Assembly: GCF_000739085.1 (NCBI RefSeq)
Contig: NZ_CP009110.1
Span: forward strand, 4,588,001-4,652,000
Direction of reading: 5' to 3'
Length of the DNA stretch: 64,000 nt
From: Amycolatopsis methanolica 239
GTDB lineage: Bacteria > Actinomycetota > Actinomycetes > Mycobacteriales > Pseudonocardiaceae
Shown here: positions 8,638-18,403 of the stretch, in pieces
Layout of the letters: the number at the start of each line of letters is the position of its first letter
Position numbering within the stretch: position 1 is the first letter of the stretch
Notes under the pieces: model-generated
Database searches by the model: none
What the model saw: the letters and a program-made list of their open reading frames with translations, nothing else
What the model was told of the DNA's origin: nothing
Position numbers and translations under genes: made by a program

Positions 8638-8943
8638 TCAGGGAGCGATCGTCAGCACAGCGATCCGCTCCCCGCGCAGCCGGAACCGGTAGCTCAGGTC
8701 CACCTCCCCACCAGGGAACTCCCCGGTCAGGTGCTGCGTCACCGTCCACTCGCCCGCCGCGGGGGAAACCCCCATCAGCGTGGCCGTGTACTGGTATTCC
8801 GTGGCCGCGCGGCGTAGCCACCCGTCGATCTCGTCTCGCCCCCGGTAGGTCCGGCCGTCGTCGGTGACCACGGCATCAGGGGTGAAGCCCGCGGCGCTCG
8901 GACCAGCCAAGTAGTCGCGGATCGCCGGTGGCAGTTCGGCCAT
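8638..8943 (-). CDS. NTF2/SnoaL-like small protein
   Basis: Protein of 101 residues. The pattern LPPAIRDYLAG, then FTPDAVVTDDGRTYRGRDEIDGW, is the start of a SnoaL-like or nuclear transport factor 2 fold: a cone-shaped alpha/beta barrel often used as a small-molecule binding pocket or cyclase. The C-terminus (DLSYRFRLRGERIAVLTIAP) fits the last two strands. An SDR gene ends nine bases upstream on the same strand, so the two may be co-transcribed. No catalytic residues can be assigned. Confidence 0.7.
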   Translation of the reverse strand: MAELPPAIRDYLAGPSAAGFTPDAVVTDDGRTYRGRDEIDGWLRRAATEYQYTATLMGVSPAAGEWTVTQHLTGEFPGGEVDLSYRFRLRGERIAVLTIAP

Positions 8944-8952
8944 CGTTCCTCC

Positions 8953-9724
8953 TCAGACGGTCGGCACCGTGCCGCCGTCGATCGTGTGTTCCGCGCCCGT
9001 GATGGCGGCCGCCCGGTCGGACACCAGGAACGCCACCAGCTCCGCCACCTCCTCCGGCAGCGCGGGCCTGCCCATCGGGATGCCGCCGAGCGCGGCCATC
9101 AGCCGGTCCCACGCGGCCCGCTCGTCGACGCCGTCCGCCTCGGCCAGGCGCGCGACCAGGGCATCCGCCGCGGAGGTGCGGATCGCGCCCGGGGGAGACC
9201 ACGTTCACCCGCACCCCGCGCGGCGCCAGCTCCGTCGCCAGCCCCTTGCTGTACGTGGTGAGCGCGGCCTTCGCGGCCGCGTATCCGAGCGTCGCCTCGA
9301 ACAGCGGCAGCGGCCGCTGGATGGACGACACGTGCACGACCGCCCCCGCCCGCCGCCACGTCCGGCAGCAGCGCCGCGCCCGGTCCAGGCGCACGGCGGC
9401 CAGCAGGTTCAGGTCGAGCTCGTCCTGCCAGTGCCGGTCGGTCAGCGCCGCGAACCCGCCGCCCGGCGCGGACGACCCGCCCACCGTGTGCACCAGGATG
9501 TCCAGCGCCCCGAACCGGTCACGCACCTCCCGCACCACCGTGTCGACCCCGCCGGGCGCCGTGACGTCAGCCGTGACGAACGGGCCGTCGGCGTGTTCCG
9601 GGCGGGTGCGGGCGGTGGCCAGGACATCAGCACCGGCAGCACGCAGGCGGGCGACGACGGCCGCGCGGGTGCCCCGCCCGCCGCCGGTCACCAGGGCGCG
9701 CCGCCCCTCCAGGGATTCGTTCAT
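8953..9724 (-). pseudogene. Short-chain dehydrogenase with frameshifts
   Basis: From ATG at 9724 the frame reads an SDR: ALVTGGGRGTRAAVVARL, a catalytic Ser in VHVSSIQRPLP, and YAAAK. Just after RVNVVSPG the frame fails at a run of five C near 9190. Deleting one base there gives [19 protein letters not shown] and a normal SDR end ([16 protein letters not shown]) with TGA at 8953. A short out-of-frame patch near 9350-9370 looks like a compensated indel pair. Either a recent pseudogene or homopolymer sequencing errors. It is divergent from the merR gene, which may regulate it. Confidence 0.65.
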
Positions 9725-9766
9725 GCCCCGCACACTCCGGCGTGCCCGCGCGAGAGGGTCAAGCGC

Positions 9767-9797
9767 TCGACCCTCCCCCCGGGAGAGGGTGCAGAAT
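9767..9797 (+). promoter_or_regulatory. MerR-type promoter with 19-bp spacer and dyad
   Basis: TCGACC (9767-9772) and CAGAAT (9792-9797) are separated by 19 bases, the over-long spacing characteristic of MerR-controlled promoters. The spacer carries a dyad with ACCCTC (9770-9775) and GAGGGT (9785-9790) arms. The site sits seven bases before the merR GTG start, consistent with autoregulation and with control of the divergent SDR gene. Confidence 0.5.
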
Positions 9798-9803
9798 CCG
9801 CTG

Positions 9804-10603
9804 GTGCTGGCCATCGGCGAGTTCGCGAAGCTGACCCACCTGAGCATCCGCACGCTGCGCCGCTACCACGACGCCGGACTGCTCGAACCCGCCCGCGTCG
9901 ACCCGGCCACCGGCTACCGCTACTACGACGCGGCGCAGATCCCGGCCGCGCAGGTGATTCACCGGCTGCGCGAGCTCGACGTGCCACTGTCCGAGGTGCG
10001 CCGCATCCTGGGCAGCCCCGCCCCGGAAGCCAGGGCCCTGCTGGTCGGCGAGCACCTGCGGCGGCTGGAGGACCAGCTGGAACGCACCCGCGCGGCGGTC
10101 ACGTCGCTGCGCAGGCTGCTCACCCCCGAGCCCGGCGAACTGGCGGTCGAGCTGCGCCGGACACCGGCCACGACCGTCGCCGCGGTCGGGGGACCGTCGC
10201 GGAGGCGGACGTGCTCGCCTGGTACGCGGGCGCGATGGCCGAGCTGGACGCGGTGGTGGCCGACCCGGCCGGCCCGCCCGGCGGCCTGTACGGCAACGAG
10301 CTGTTCACCCACGGCCGCGGCCGCATGCTGGTCCACCTGCCGGTCACCGAACCACCCACGCCCACCGGTCGGGTGCGGCCGGTGACGCTGCCCGCCGCGG
10401 AACTCGCGGTCGCCACCCACCCGGGCGACCACGACACGATCGACGTCACCTACGGCGAACTCGGCCGCTGGGTGGTGGAGCACGCGCTCGCCGTGACCGG
10501 CCCGGTGCGCGAGGTCTACCTCAGCGGTCCACGCGACACCTCCGCCCCGGCGGCGTGGCGGACCGAGATCGGGTGGCCGGTCTTCCGCGTCACCCCGGCC
10601 TGA
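9804..10603 (+). pseudogene. MerR-family regulator with effector-binding domain, frameshifted
   Basis: GTG at 9804 starts LAIGEFAKLTHLSIRTLRRY, a MerR helix-turn-helix with the LRRYHDAGLLEPARVD wing, followed by a dimerisation coiled coil. The frame breaks near 10185, after LRRTPATTVAAVGG. The second frame continues with AEADVLAWYAGAMAELDAVV and YGNELFTHGRGRMLVHLPV to a TGA at 10601: a GyrI-like effector-binding domain typical of BltR/TipA-type MerR proteins. A single base change would restore about 266 residues. Whether it is functional depends on whether the shift is real. Confidence 0.65.
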
Positions 10604-10694
10604 GGAGTCCACAAGGGACGTGGCGCGGAATACTGGACCGGCACGCGGGGTTGACCCGGTGCAAGCCGGACTACTGGGTGAGAGGTGATGCGAG

Positions 10695-11216
10695 ATGCGG
10701 ACGTTCGTGCTGGCCGGCGGGTGCTTCTGGTGCCTTGACGCGGTCTACCGGACGATGCGCGGGGTGCAGGACGTGGTGTCCGGCTACACCGGCGGCGACA
10801 CGGCCCAGCCGTCGTACGAGCAGGTGTGCACCGGGCGGACCGGGCACGCGGAGGCCGTCGCGGTGACGTTCGACGAGACGGTCATCCCGGCCGAGGTCAT
10901 CCTCGACGTGTTCTTCACCCTGCACGACCCGCGGCAGCTGAACCGCCAGGGCGCCGACGTCGGCACCCAGTACCGCTCGGCGATGTTCTACGCCGACGAC
11001 ACGCAGCGCGCCGAGTTCGAAGCGGCCATCAAGCGCGCCGGCGACTGGTGGGACGGCCAGATCGTGACCACCCTGGAGCCGCTGGGCGAGTTCTACCGCG
11101 CCGAGGAGTACCACCAGGACTTCTTCGCCAAGAACCCCGGCCAGGGCTACTGCCTCGCGGTCGCGCTGCCGAAGGTGAACAAGGTGCGCAAGTCCTTCGC
11201 GCAGTACGTCGTCTGA
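10695..11216 (+). CDS. msrA: Peptide-methionine (S)-S-oxide reductase
   Basis: MsrA of 173 residues. The catalytic motif GCFWC lies at about residues 9-13, and the substrate pocket motifs SGYTGG near 29 and YHQDFF near 138 are present. A second Cys in GQGYCLAVA near 152 can act as the resolving cysteine. The enzyme reduces methionine-S-sulfoxide in damaged proteins, using thioredoxin. GAGAGGTG precedes the ATG. It stands alone between a merR gene and a convergent SRPBCC gene; the stops are two bases apart. Confidence 0.93.
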   Translation: MRTFVLAGGCFWCLDAVYRTMRGVQDVVSGYTGGDTAQPSYEQVCTGRTGHAEAVAVTFDETVIPAEVILDVFFTLHDPRQLNRQGADVGTQYRSAMFYADDTQRAEFEAAIKRAGDWWDGQIVTTLEPLGEFYRAEEYHQDFFAKNPGQGYCLAVALPKVNKVRKSFAQYVV

Positions 11217-11218
11217 CC

Positions 11219-11674
11219 TCAGCGTTCGACGAACGCGGCCAGCTTGGCCAGCGCCATCCGGGTTCCGGTCTCGTTGTCCTCCGGGGCGACCGAGGCCGGC
11301 ACCCCGTCGTGCCGGATGACCACCTTCGTGCCGCCCTCGGCGTCGGCGAGGGTGGTCGTCATGGTCATCGTGCCCTGGGAAGCCGGGTCGGCGCTGTCGA
11401 ACTCGATCACCTCGACGACCCGCCGCCCCGGCTCGAGCACCGCGAAGTGGCCGGTGTAGGTGTCGGCGGCACCGCCGGACTTGCCCTCGCGGCCGGGGTC
11501 GTCGTAGACCAGCGACACCCGGAACCGCCCGCCCTCGCGGGCGTCGAACTCGTGCACCCTGGCCGTCATCCGGTCCGGCACCCGCCACGTCGCGATCGCC
11601 TCGCCGTCGACCAGAGCGCGGTAGACCTCCCGGCGCGGCGCGCGCACGAACCCGGAAACGCTCGTCGAAGTCAT
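11219..11674 (-). CDS. SRPBCC (AHSA1-like) domain protein
   Basis: Protein of 151 residues with the START/AHSA1 layout: [22 protein letters not shown] at the N-terminus, [13 protein letters not shown] in the middle, and [14 protein letters not shown] as the long C-terminal helix. These proteins form a helix-grip pocket for hydrophobic ligands; the ligand here is unknown. The ATG overlaps the stop of the DUF5131 gene (ATGA), so the two are co-translated. Confidence 0.8.
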   Translation of the reverse strand: MTSTSVSGFVRAPRREVYRALVDGEAIATWRVPDRMTARVHEFDAREGGRFRVSLVYDDPGREGKSGGAADTYTGHFAVLEPGRRVVEVIEFDSADPASQGTMTMTTTLADAEGGTKVVIRHDGVPASVAPEDNETGTRMALAKLAAFVER

Positions 11675-12441
11675 GGCGACACCCTGGCGCGCCGGCCGCC
11701 GGGTGTCCAGCCTCCCGGCATCTCGTCCCAGGTGCGCCCGTCGAGGAGCCGCCCGCCGGCGTTGCGGGTCCGGCCGCCCCACTGCTTGAACAGGAACGGG
11801 ATCCCCGCCGCCACGCACCGGTCCCGCACCGGCCGGACCCACTCGGCCGCCATCGGGCGCGCGTGCGGCCCCGACTCGCCGCCGGCGTAGACCCAGTCGA
11901 GCCCCGTCAGATCCAGGTCCGGCAGCGGGCCGAGCAGCGGTTGCAGGGACAGGAACCGCACCGCGGCCGGGGTTTCGCGGAGCCGGTCGGCGCGCCCGGC
12001 CTGGTCGTTGCTCTCGATCGTCACGCCCCACCACACGTGCGGCAGCGGCTCCGGCGCGAGCCGCGCCAGCACGGCCGCCATCCGCGCCGGCCGTTTGGTG
12101 AGCGCGAAGTACGTGTGCTGCGGGGCGCGCGCCATCGCGTCGAGCACGTCGGCGAGGAAGTCCTCGGGCACGCGGGGGTGGAACAGGTCGGTCATCGAGC
12201 CGGTGAACACCAGCCGGGGCGCTCGCCAGCGCGACGGGACCGCCAGCCGCCCGGGGTGCAGGGTGAGGGCGAAACCCGGTCCGCTGGTGCGGGGGTCGCC
12301 GTCGCGGGTGTAGGCGGGGCTGCCCATGGCCTGCAGCCGCCGCGCGAAGGTCATCGCGTAGCAGTTGTCGCATCCGGGGCTGACCCGATCGCAACCGGTG
12401 GCCGGGTTCCACGTCGCGGTCTCGATGGTGCCGTCCCGCAT
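11671..12441 (-). CDS. DUF5131 (phage Gp37/Gp68-like) family protein
   Basis: Protein of 256 residues. The N-terminus carries [21 protein letters not shown], the cysteine-rich signature of the Gp37/Gp68 (DUF5131) family, followed by [23 protein letters not shown] and [11 protein letters not shown]. The cysteine pattern and barrel-like repeats resemble radical-SAM proteins, and a metal-cluster role is possible but unproven. Start ATG at 12441; upstream the frame is antisense to glnA. No other phage genes are nearby, so this is a chromosomal member rather than evidence of a prophage. Confidence 0.8.
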   Translation of the reverse strand: MRDGTIETATWNPATGCDRVSPGCDNCYAMTFARRLQAMGSPAYTRDGDPRTSGPGFALTLHPGRLAVPSRWRAPRLVFTGSMTDLFHPRVPEDFLADVLDAMARAPQHTYFALTKRPARMAAVLARLAPEPLPHVWWGVTIESNDQAGRADRLRETPAAVRFLSLQPLLGPLPDLDLTGLDWVYAGGESGPHARPMAAEWVRPVRDRCVAAGIPFLFKQWGGRTRNAGGRLLDGRTWDEMPGGWTPGGRRARVSP

Positions 12442-12507
12442 CCTTCCATTGAACCCCCGACGCGAGGACTCTGGGACTCCACGGCCGCGACGGCAAAGGA
12501 GCCCGCC

Positions 12508-13932
12508 ATGTTCGCCAACGCAGACGAAGTCCTGCGCTACCTCGCCGACGAGAACGTGGAGTTCGTCGACGTCCGGTTCTGCGACCTGCCCGGCATCATG
12601 CAGCACTTCACCGTGCCCGCCGCGGCGTTCGACGCCGACGCCTTCGAGTACGGGATCGCCTTCGACGGCTCGTCCGTACGCGGGTTCCAGTCGATCCACG
12701 AGTCGGACATGCTGCTGCTGCCCGACCCCTACACGGCGCGCGTCGACCCGTTCCGCGCGGAGAAGACGCTGTTGATGAACTTCTTCGTGCACGACCCGTT
12801 CACCCGCGAGTCCTACAGCCGCGACCCGCGCAACATCGCCCGCAAGGCCGAGGAGTACATCAGCGAGTCGACCATCGCCGACCGCGCGTTCTTCGGCCCG
12901 GAGGCGGAGTTCTACATCTTCGACTCGGTGCGGTTCGGCAACGTGGAGAACACCGCGTTCTACGAGGTCGACTCGGTGGAGGGCTGGTGGAACACCGGCC
13001 GCGACGAGGAACACGGCAACCTCGGCTACAAGACCCCGTTCAAGGCGGGCTACTTCCCGGTGTCGCCGCGCGACCACTTCGCCGACCTGCGCGACCAGAT
13101 GGTGCGCAACCTGGCCGGCGTCGGGATCGAGGTGGAGAAGGCCCACCACGAGGTCGGCAGCGGCGGCCAGGCCGAGATCAACTACCGGTTCAACACGCTG
13201 CTGCACGCGGCCGACGACCTGCAGCTGTTCAAGTACGTCGTGAAGAACACGGCGTGGGAGCAGGGCAAGACGGTTACTTTCATGCCGAAGCCGCTGTACA
13301 ACGACAACGGCTCAGGCATGCACTGCCACCAGTCGCTGTGGGACGAGAACGGCCCGCTGTTCTACGACGAGGCCGGTTACGGCGGGCTGTCCGACCTGGC
13401 GCGGCACTACGTCGGCGGGATCCTGCACCACGCGCCGAGCCTGCTCGCGTTCACCAACCCGACGGCGAACTCCTACCACCGGCTGGTGCCGGGCTTCGAG
13501 GCGCCGATCAACCTGGTGTACTCGCAGCGGAACCGGTCGGCGTGCGTGCGGATCCCGGTGACCGGCTCGTCGCCGAAGGCCAAGCGGATCGAGTTCCGCT
13601 GCCCGGACTCCTCGGGCAACCCGTACCTGGCGTTCTCCGCGATGCTGATGGCGGGGCTGGACGGGGTGCGCAACAAGCTGGAGCCGCCATCGCCGATCGA
13701 CAAGGACCTGTACGAGCTGCCGCCCGAGGAGGCGCGGGACGTGGCGCAGGTGCCCGCGTCGCTGGAGGCGGTGATCGACCGGCTCGAATCCGATCACGAG
13801 TTCCTCCTCGCGGGCGGCGTGTTCACCGAGGACGTGATCGAGACGTGGATCGATTTCAAGCGCGAAACGGAGATCGACCCGCTCCGGCTGCGGCCGCACC
13901 CGTACGAATTCGCGCTCACCTACGACGTCTAG
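12508..13932 (+). CDS. glnA: Type I glutamine synthetase
   Basis: GSI of 474 residues, the usual length for GlnA1. The N-terminal beta-grasp domain has [16 protein letters not shown] near residue 52; the catalytic domain has [10 protein letters not shown] near 130, [12 protein letters not shown] near 268, and [19 protein letters not shown] near 368. The adenylylation tyrosine is Tyr402 in [12 protein letters not shown], so the enzyme is probably regulated by GlnE. It makes glutamine from glutamate, ammonia and ATP. AAAGGA lies eight bases before the ATG. In this neighbourhood it could capture ammonia from choline nitrogen, but there is no operon link. Confidence 0.95.
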   Translation: MFANADEVLRYLADENVEFVDVRFCDLPGIMQHFTVPAAAFDADAFEYGIAFDGSSVRGFQSIHESDMLLLPDPYTARVDPFRAEKTLLMNFFVHDPFTRESYSRDPRNIARKAEEYISESTIADRAFFGPEAEFYIFDSVRFGNVENTAFYEVDSVEGWWNTGRDEEHGNLGYKTPFKAGYFPVSPRDHFADLRDQMVRNLAGVGIEVEKAHHEVGSGGQAEINYRFNTLLHAADDLQLFKYVVKNTAWEQGKTVTFMPKPLYNDNGSGMHCHQSLWDENGPLFYDEAGYGGLSDLARHYVGGILHHAPSLLAFTNPTANSYHRLVPGFEAPINLVYSQRNRSACVRIPVTGSSPKAKRIEFRCPDSSGNPYLAFSAMLMAGLDGVRNKLEPPSPIDKDLYELPPEEARDVAQVPASLEAVIDRLESDHEFLLAGGVFTEDVIETWIDFKRETEIDPLRLRPHPYEFALTYDV

Positions 13933-13995
13933 GTGTTGACCGCCGCGCGGCAGGGGCGGACCATGACCTCTCCCGGGGCTGAAAAGGAGCGGGAA

Positions 13996-14292
13996 ATGAC
14001 TTTCGTACAGGTTATCGAGTACAAGACCGAGCACCCGGAACAGATGAACGACATGATGGACCGCTGGCTGGCGGAGACGCAGGGCAAGCGGACCGCCACG
14101 CACGCGGTGCTGATGAGCGACCGGGAACGCCCCGGCACCTACATGGAGTTCGTCGAGTTCCCGTCCTATGAGGACGCCATGCGCAACTCGTCCCTGCCGG
14201 AGACGGACCGGTTCGCGAAGGAGATGATGGCCCTCTGCGAGGGCGACCCGGTGTTCCACAACCTGGAAGTGATGCGCGACGAGCGCCTCTGA
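13996..14292 (+). CDS. Small ABM/dimeric alpha-beta barrel-like protein
   Basis: Protein of 98 residues preceded by AAGGAG seven bases before the ATG. The pattern TFVQVIEYKTEHPEQMNDMM, then RPGTYMEFVEFPSYEDAM, resembles the ferredoxin-like dimeric barrel of antibiotic-biosynthesis monooxygenase (ABM) domains. Function unknown. A possible own promoter (TTGACC at 13937) lies in the short gap after glnA. Confidence 0.65.
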   Translation: MTFVQVIEYKTEHPEQMNDMMDRWLAETQGKRTATHAVLMSDRERPGTYMEFVEFPSYEDAMRNSSLPETDRFAKEMMALCEGDPVFHNLEVMRDERL

Positions 14293-14820
14293 GCGACGCG
14301 CGGGCCTGCTCCGCGCGCACGTGGTAGCCGCGGTGCATGAGCCACGCGGGCAGCCCGGTGACGACGATCCGCCGGTGCTGGAAGTGCCGTGTGGTGCACG
14401 TACGGCTCCGTGGGGCGCGAGCCCTCGACCCAGGAGAACCCGCCGCCGACGATGAGGCGCCCCTTTCTTCCCGGGCCCTGGTGCCGCGGATCACGTCAGT
14501 GGGACCAGAGCCAGTCGCGGTAGCAGGTGGTGGCGGGACGTCGCCCTTGGCCGCGGCGCACAGGCCTGCCGTCTCGTCGGTGACGCCCCGGCGGCCGTCG
14601 CCGGTCGCGGCGAGCGTGATGCGGCCCAGGGAAGACCCGGGGCCCAGCGGCCGCCGACGCGCCGGACGTCCGCCGCGTGCGCGGCGGCCACCGGGTTCGT
14701 CACTCGCCGGTGGGCGGTTCATGGGGAGCCTGCACGGCGCCGTGCGCACCATGTTCGAGGCGGGCAAGACGTGGCGGGCCTGGGCCGGGTCGGCAAGTGG
14801 CTGAGCGGTTCCGGACCGTC
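14293..14820. other. No intact gene; possible oxidoreductase scraps on minus strand
   Basis: No continuous frame looks like protein. On the minus strand, VVTGLPAWLMHRGYH (around 14320-14370) resembles the C-terminal segment of actinobacterial type II NADH dehydrogenases, and RLIVGGGFS (around 14440) could be the Rossmann start of the same gene after an internal deletion. Both matches are short. The rest is unassigned. Confidence 0.3.
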
Positions 14821-15602
14821 CTAACGGGACTGCCAGTGCCAGCCGGAGCGGCGTAGCGCGTCGGCGCGGGCCAGGACGCTTTCCAGGCGCGCCGCGGCTT
14901 CGGCCTTGTCCCAGTAGCGGTCGTCGGCCGTGGTCTGGGCATCGTGCTTGCGGTAGAGCACGCCCGGCTCGGCGATGAACTCCCCCGCCACCACCGCCTC
15001 GGCGGCCAGCAGCAGCCCGACGGTCTCCGCGCCGGTCAGGGCCGGCCAGCCGCCCAGGGCGCGCACCAGGTCCGTGTACGCCGCGACGTGTTGGCATGCA
15101 CGGACAGGCGGTCGTCGAGCTGCTCGGCGTAGAACCGGCCCGGCGGGACCGGGCCTGCCGGCGGGTCGTAGGGGCCGGGCCGCGTCGAGCCGTCCGGCAG
15201 CAGATCGACGCACGCCGAGGTGCACCACGCCACCCGGCCCAGCGCCTCGATGTCCCTGGCCAGTGCGCCGGGCAGCAGCACGTCGTCCGCGTCCAGCGTG
15301 CGCACCACCGAGCCGGTCGCCCGCGCCAGCGCCATCGTGCGCGCGACCGCGGCCCGGCCGGGCAGCCCCGAACCGGGCAAGACGCGCTCATCGGGCGGCA
15401 GGCAGTCCACCACGCCGCTGTCGCCGTCCTCCTGCAGGCACCACTCCCACTCCCAGCCGGGCGGCAGTTCCTGGTCGCGCAGCGAGGTGTAGGCCTCCCG
15501 CAGGAAGTGGTGTCCCCCGTCGTGGACAGCCGTGATCACACTGACCTTCGGCAACGGATCCCCCAGATCGAGACGATGTCCGTGACCATCAAACCAGTTC
15601 AC
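14821..15602 (-). pseudogene. Family 2 glycosyltransferase with one frameshift
   Basis: From ATG at 15602 the frame gives PKVSVITAVHDGGHHFLREA, then LQEDGDSGVVD, the nucleotide-binding LDADDVLLPG near residue 100, and YAEQLDDRLSVHANT. Near 15090 the frame must shift by one base to continue VAAYTDLVRALGGWPAL, GEFIAEPGVLYRKHDAQTT and a TAG at 14821. This is a GT-A type glycosyltransferase that would add sugars to an unknown acceptor. No other cell-envelope genes are adjacent. One missing base separates this from an intact 260-residue enzyme. Confidence 0.7.
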
Positions 15603-15749
15603 GATCCGGTACGCCGCACCTCCACCGCGGGCAGCAGGACCGCGGCGGGCAGGAGGCCCCGCGCCGCGGTGAACTGCGGTTTCACCGATCTTTCATCGCC
15701 CGCCCCTACCGTTCGCCGGGATTTCGTCCACACGAACCGGGAGGGTTCG

Positions 15750-16361
15750 ATGAAGAAGATCGCGGCACTGCTGACCGGACTGGCGGTCGCGGCGGCGGCG
15801 TACCTGCGGACCTCCACCATCGACGTCGGCGGGACCGGCGACAACGACTCCGACGACCCGTACTGGCAGGGCGACATCAGCCAGCGCGTCGGCTACCCGG
15901 CGATCCCGGTCGCCATCAACGCGCGGCAGGGCGTCGACGAGCTGAACCGGCTGATCCGCGACCAGCGCAACGCCTGCCCTGGACAGCACGTGAAGGCCGT
16001 CGGGTTCTCGCTCGGCGCCGCTGTGGTGCACACGTGGGTGACCGAGAACTGGCCGACGATCGACAACGTGAACGCCGTGCTGATCGCCGACCCGAAGCGG
16101 GCGGCCGGCCCGGGCAACGCCGGCGCCGCGGCGCACGCTGGTCGCCCCGGTGGTCGGCGCGCCACTCGCCGGAGCGGACGACTTCTTCGGCGACATCCCC
16201 ACCCTGACGCTCTGCACGGACGACATCATCTGCGACGCCAACGCGGCCTCCGGCCTGCCGGGCTACCTGTGGGAAGGCGGGCACGGGAACTACAACTTCA
16301 ACGTCGACGTCTACTCCGCCGACGCGAGCGGCAGTGGTTCAACGGGGTCTACATCCCCTGA
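15750..16361 (+). pseudogene. Secreted cutinase/PE-PPE-like serine hydrolase, two compensating frameshifts
   Basis: ATG at 15750 (GGGAGGG upstream) starts MKKIAALLTGLAVAAAAYL, a short signal peptide, then TIDVGGTGDNDSDDPYWQGD and the nucleophile elbow VGFSLGAAV near residue 90. A shift near 16130 leads to TLVAPVVGAPLAGADDFFGD and CTDDIICDANAASG (catalytic Asp region). A second shift near 16330 restores QWFNGVYIP and TGA at 16359. This is a cutinase-like or PE-PPE-type esterase of actinobacteria. The two opposite shifts leave only about 65 residues out of frame, which is more like sequence error than decay. Confidence 0.6.
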
Positions 16362-16469
16362 TCGCCCCGCGGCGGCCCCGGGTTCCGGTGTACCGGCCCG
16401 GGGCCGCCGTCCTGCGCCAGTCCCCTGGCGACCACCCGTGCGCCACAACCCCGGGAATCGAACGGCTGA

Positions 16470-16594
16470 GGGCGGGCGGCACGGTGACGACGGTGGCGCA
16501 CCCCACCGTCCGAAGCGCCGACCGCGTCGTCTTCCTGGACGGCGGCCGGTACGCGCGGTTCTGGAACCTCTCCCTGGAGCCGGCGAACGACTGA
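16470..16594 (+). pseudogene. Possible ABC transporter ATPase C-terminal scrap
   Basis: A short frame reads GGTVTTVAHPTV, then SADRVVFLDGGRYARFW and ends at TGA 16592. ADRVVFLxxGR is the usual segment after the H-loop of ABC ATPases. Nothing upstream supports the rest of such a gene, so this is at most a 40-residue remnant. Confidence 0.25.
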
Positions 16595-16626
16595 ACCGGG
16601 CGCCCGCCCCAGCGGGCGCCCGGTTC
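16593..16626. terminator. 15-bp hairpin terminator after the BCCT gene
   Basis: A perfect inverted repeat: arm 16593-16607 (GAACCGGGCGCCCGC), loop CCCA, arm 16612-16626. It directly follows the stop of the betaine transporter on the minus strand and also the plus-strand scrap, so it can act in both directions. Confidence 0.75.
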
Positions 16627-18399
16627 TCACTCCGCCTTCTCCGCCGGCACGCGGCCGTTCCCGCTCGGCGCGCCTTCGCCGGTGGGCGCCACCTGCAGGC
16701 AGAAGTCGCCGTCGTAGTGGCGGTTTCCGGTCAGCACCGCCTGCTCCACGATCTCCGCGCTCTTCTGCTCCCGCCGGATCATCGGGTCGCTGCGGAGGTC
16801 CTTCGCCAGCGCCACGCACAGCACCACCATGACCAGCGCGAACGGCGCCGCGGCGATGATCGTCAGGTTCTGCAGCCCGGTGAGCGCCTCGTCGCCACCA
16901 CCGCCGACCAGCAGCATCACCGCGGCCACCCCACCGGTCGCCACGCCCCAGAACACCACCAGCCAGCGCTTCGGCTCGATCGCGCCGCGTTGCGACATCG
17001 ACCCCATCACCAGCGACGCGGCGTCCGCGCCGGAAACGAAGAAGATCGCCACCAGCACCATCACCAGCACGCTCACCACGGCCGCCAGCGGGAACTGGTC
17101 GAGCAGGCCGAACATCTGCGACTGCGCGCTGCCCGCGCTCGCCAGATCCGTCCCACTCCGCTGGAGCGTGATCGCCGTACCCCCCATGATGCTGAACCAC
17201 ACCAGGCTCACCACGGACGGAACGAGGATCACGCCGACCACGAACTGCTTGATCGTGCGGCCGCGGCTGATCCGCGCGATGAACATGCCCACGAACGGCG
17301 TCCACGAGATCCACCACGCCCAGTAGAAGATCGTCCACGAGGACAGCCAGCTCTCCATGTTGTCGCCGCCGGAAGCGCCCGACCGCGAGATCATCTCGCC
17401 CATCTCGCGGAAGTAGTCGCCGATCGTCGAGGGCACCAGGTTGAGGATGAAGATCGTCGGCCCGACCACGAAGACGAACACCGCGAGCACGGCGGCAAGC
17501 ACCATGTTGATGTTGGACAGCCACTGGATGCCCTTCGCCACCCCGGACACCGCGGAGGCGACGAACGCCACCGTCAGCACCGCGATCACGCCGATGAGCA
17601 GGCCGGTGCCCGGGTTGTCCGACAGCCAGCCCCGCTGCACGAGCCCGCTGCCGATCTGCAGCGCGCCCAGCCCGAGCGACGCGGCGGACCCGAACAGCGT
17701 CGCGAAGATCGCCAGGATGTCGATGAGCCTGCCCAGCGGCCCCTCGCTCACCCGCTCGCCGAACAGCGGCGCGAACGCCGAGCTGATCAGCTGTTTGCGG
17801 CCGCGACGGAAGGTGCCGTAGGCGATGGCGAGCCCGACCACCGCGTACATCGACCACGGGTGGATGGCCCAGTGGAACAGCGAGGTCGCCATCGCGGTCT
17901 CCACCGCCGCGTCGGTGGTGCCCGCGACCGTGCCCGGTGGCGGCTCGACGAAGTGCGACAACGGTTCGGCGACCCCGTAGAACATGAGCCCGATGCCCAT
18001 GCCGGCGCTGAACATCATCGCGATCCACGACACCGTGCGGAACTCCGGCCGCTCGCCGTCGTGGCCGAGCGGGATCTTGCCGTACCGGCTGAACGCCAGC
18101 CAGATCGCGAACAGGACGAACCCGGTCGCGGCGAGCAGGAACGCCCAGCCGGTGTTCCGGATCAGCCAGTCCAGCACCGCCGCGGACACGCTGGAGAGGC
18201 TGTCGGTGGCGAACACGCCCCAGGCCAGGAACGCCGCCGCGACCACCGCCGCGACGACGAACACCACGCGATCCATCCCGCCGCGCGCTCTGGGTTCCGT
18301 GGGTTTCCGGGTCGATGCTTCCGTACTGGGCACGACGCTCACCGCCTCTTTCTCGAGTTGGTTGTCCGGTTGCCCCCCTGCGCTCTGCGAGATGGTCAC
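16627..18399 (-). CDS. BCCT family glycine betaine/choline transporter
   Basis: Integral membrane protein of 590 residues with about 12 helices from residue 45 onward. The family signature WAWWISWTPFVGMFIARISRG is present, as is the substrate-site helix FSAGMGIGLMFYG. BCCT proteins take up quaternary amines (betaine, choline, carnitine) with Na+ or H+. The GTG start at 18399 lies four bases after the stop of the Rieske oxygenase gene, so the pair is one transcript: uptake plus first demethylation of betaine. The N-terminus has about 40 charged residues before the first helix. Transcription ends at the hairpin just downstream. Confidence 0.9.
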   Translation of the reverse strand: MTISQSAGGQPDNQLEKEAVSVVPSTEASTRKPTEPRARGGMDRVVFVVAAVVAAAFLAWGVFATDSLSSVSAAVLDWLIRNTGWAFLLAATGFVLFAIWLAFSRYGKIPLGHDGERPEFRTVSWIAMMFSAGMGIGLMFYGVAEPLSHFVEPPPGTVAGTTDAAVETAMATSLFHWAIHPWSMYAVVGLAIAYGTFRRGRKQLISSAFAPLFGERVSEGPLGRLIDILAIFATLFGSAASLGLGALQIGSGLVQRGWLSDNPGTGLLIGVIAVLTVAFVASAVSGVAKGIQWLSNINMVLAAVLAVFVFVVGPTIFILNLVPSTIGDYFREMGEMISRSGASGGDNMESWLSSWTIFYWAWWISWTPFVGMFIARISRGRTIKQFVVGVILVPSVVSLVWFSIMGGTAITLQRSGTDLASAGSAQSQMFGLLDQFPLAAVVSVLVMVLVAIFFVSGADAASLVMGSMSQRGAIEPKRWLVVFWGVATGGVAAVMLLVGGGGDEALTGLQNLTIIAAAPFALVMVVLCVALAKDLRSDPMIRREQKSAEIVEQAVLTGNRHYDGDFCLQVAPTGEGAPSGNGRVPAEKAE

Positions 18400-18403
18400 C
18401 GCG

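Noticed and set aside
11671-12441. Prophage based on the Gp37/Gp68-like gene
   Set aside because: Single gene in a housekeeping context; no integrase, capsid, terminase or attachment repeats nearby.
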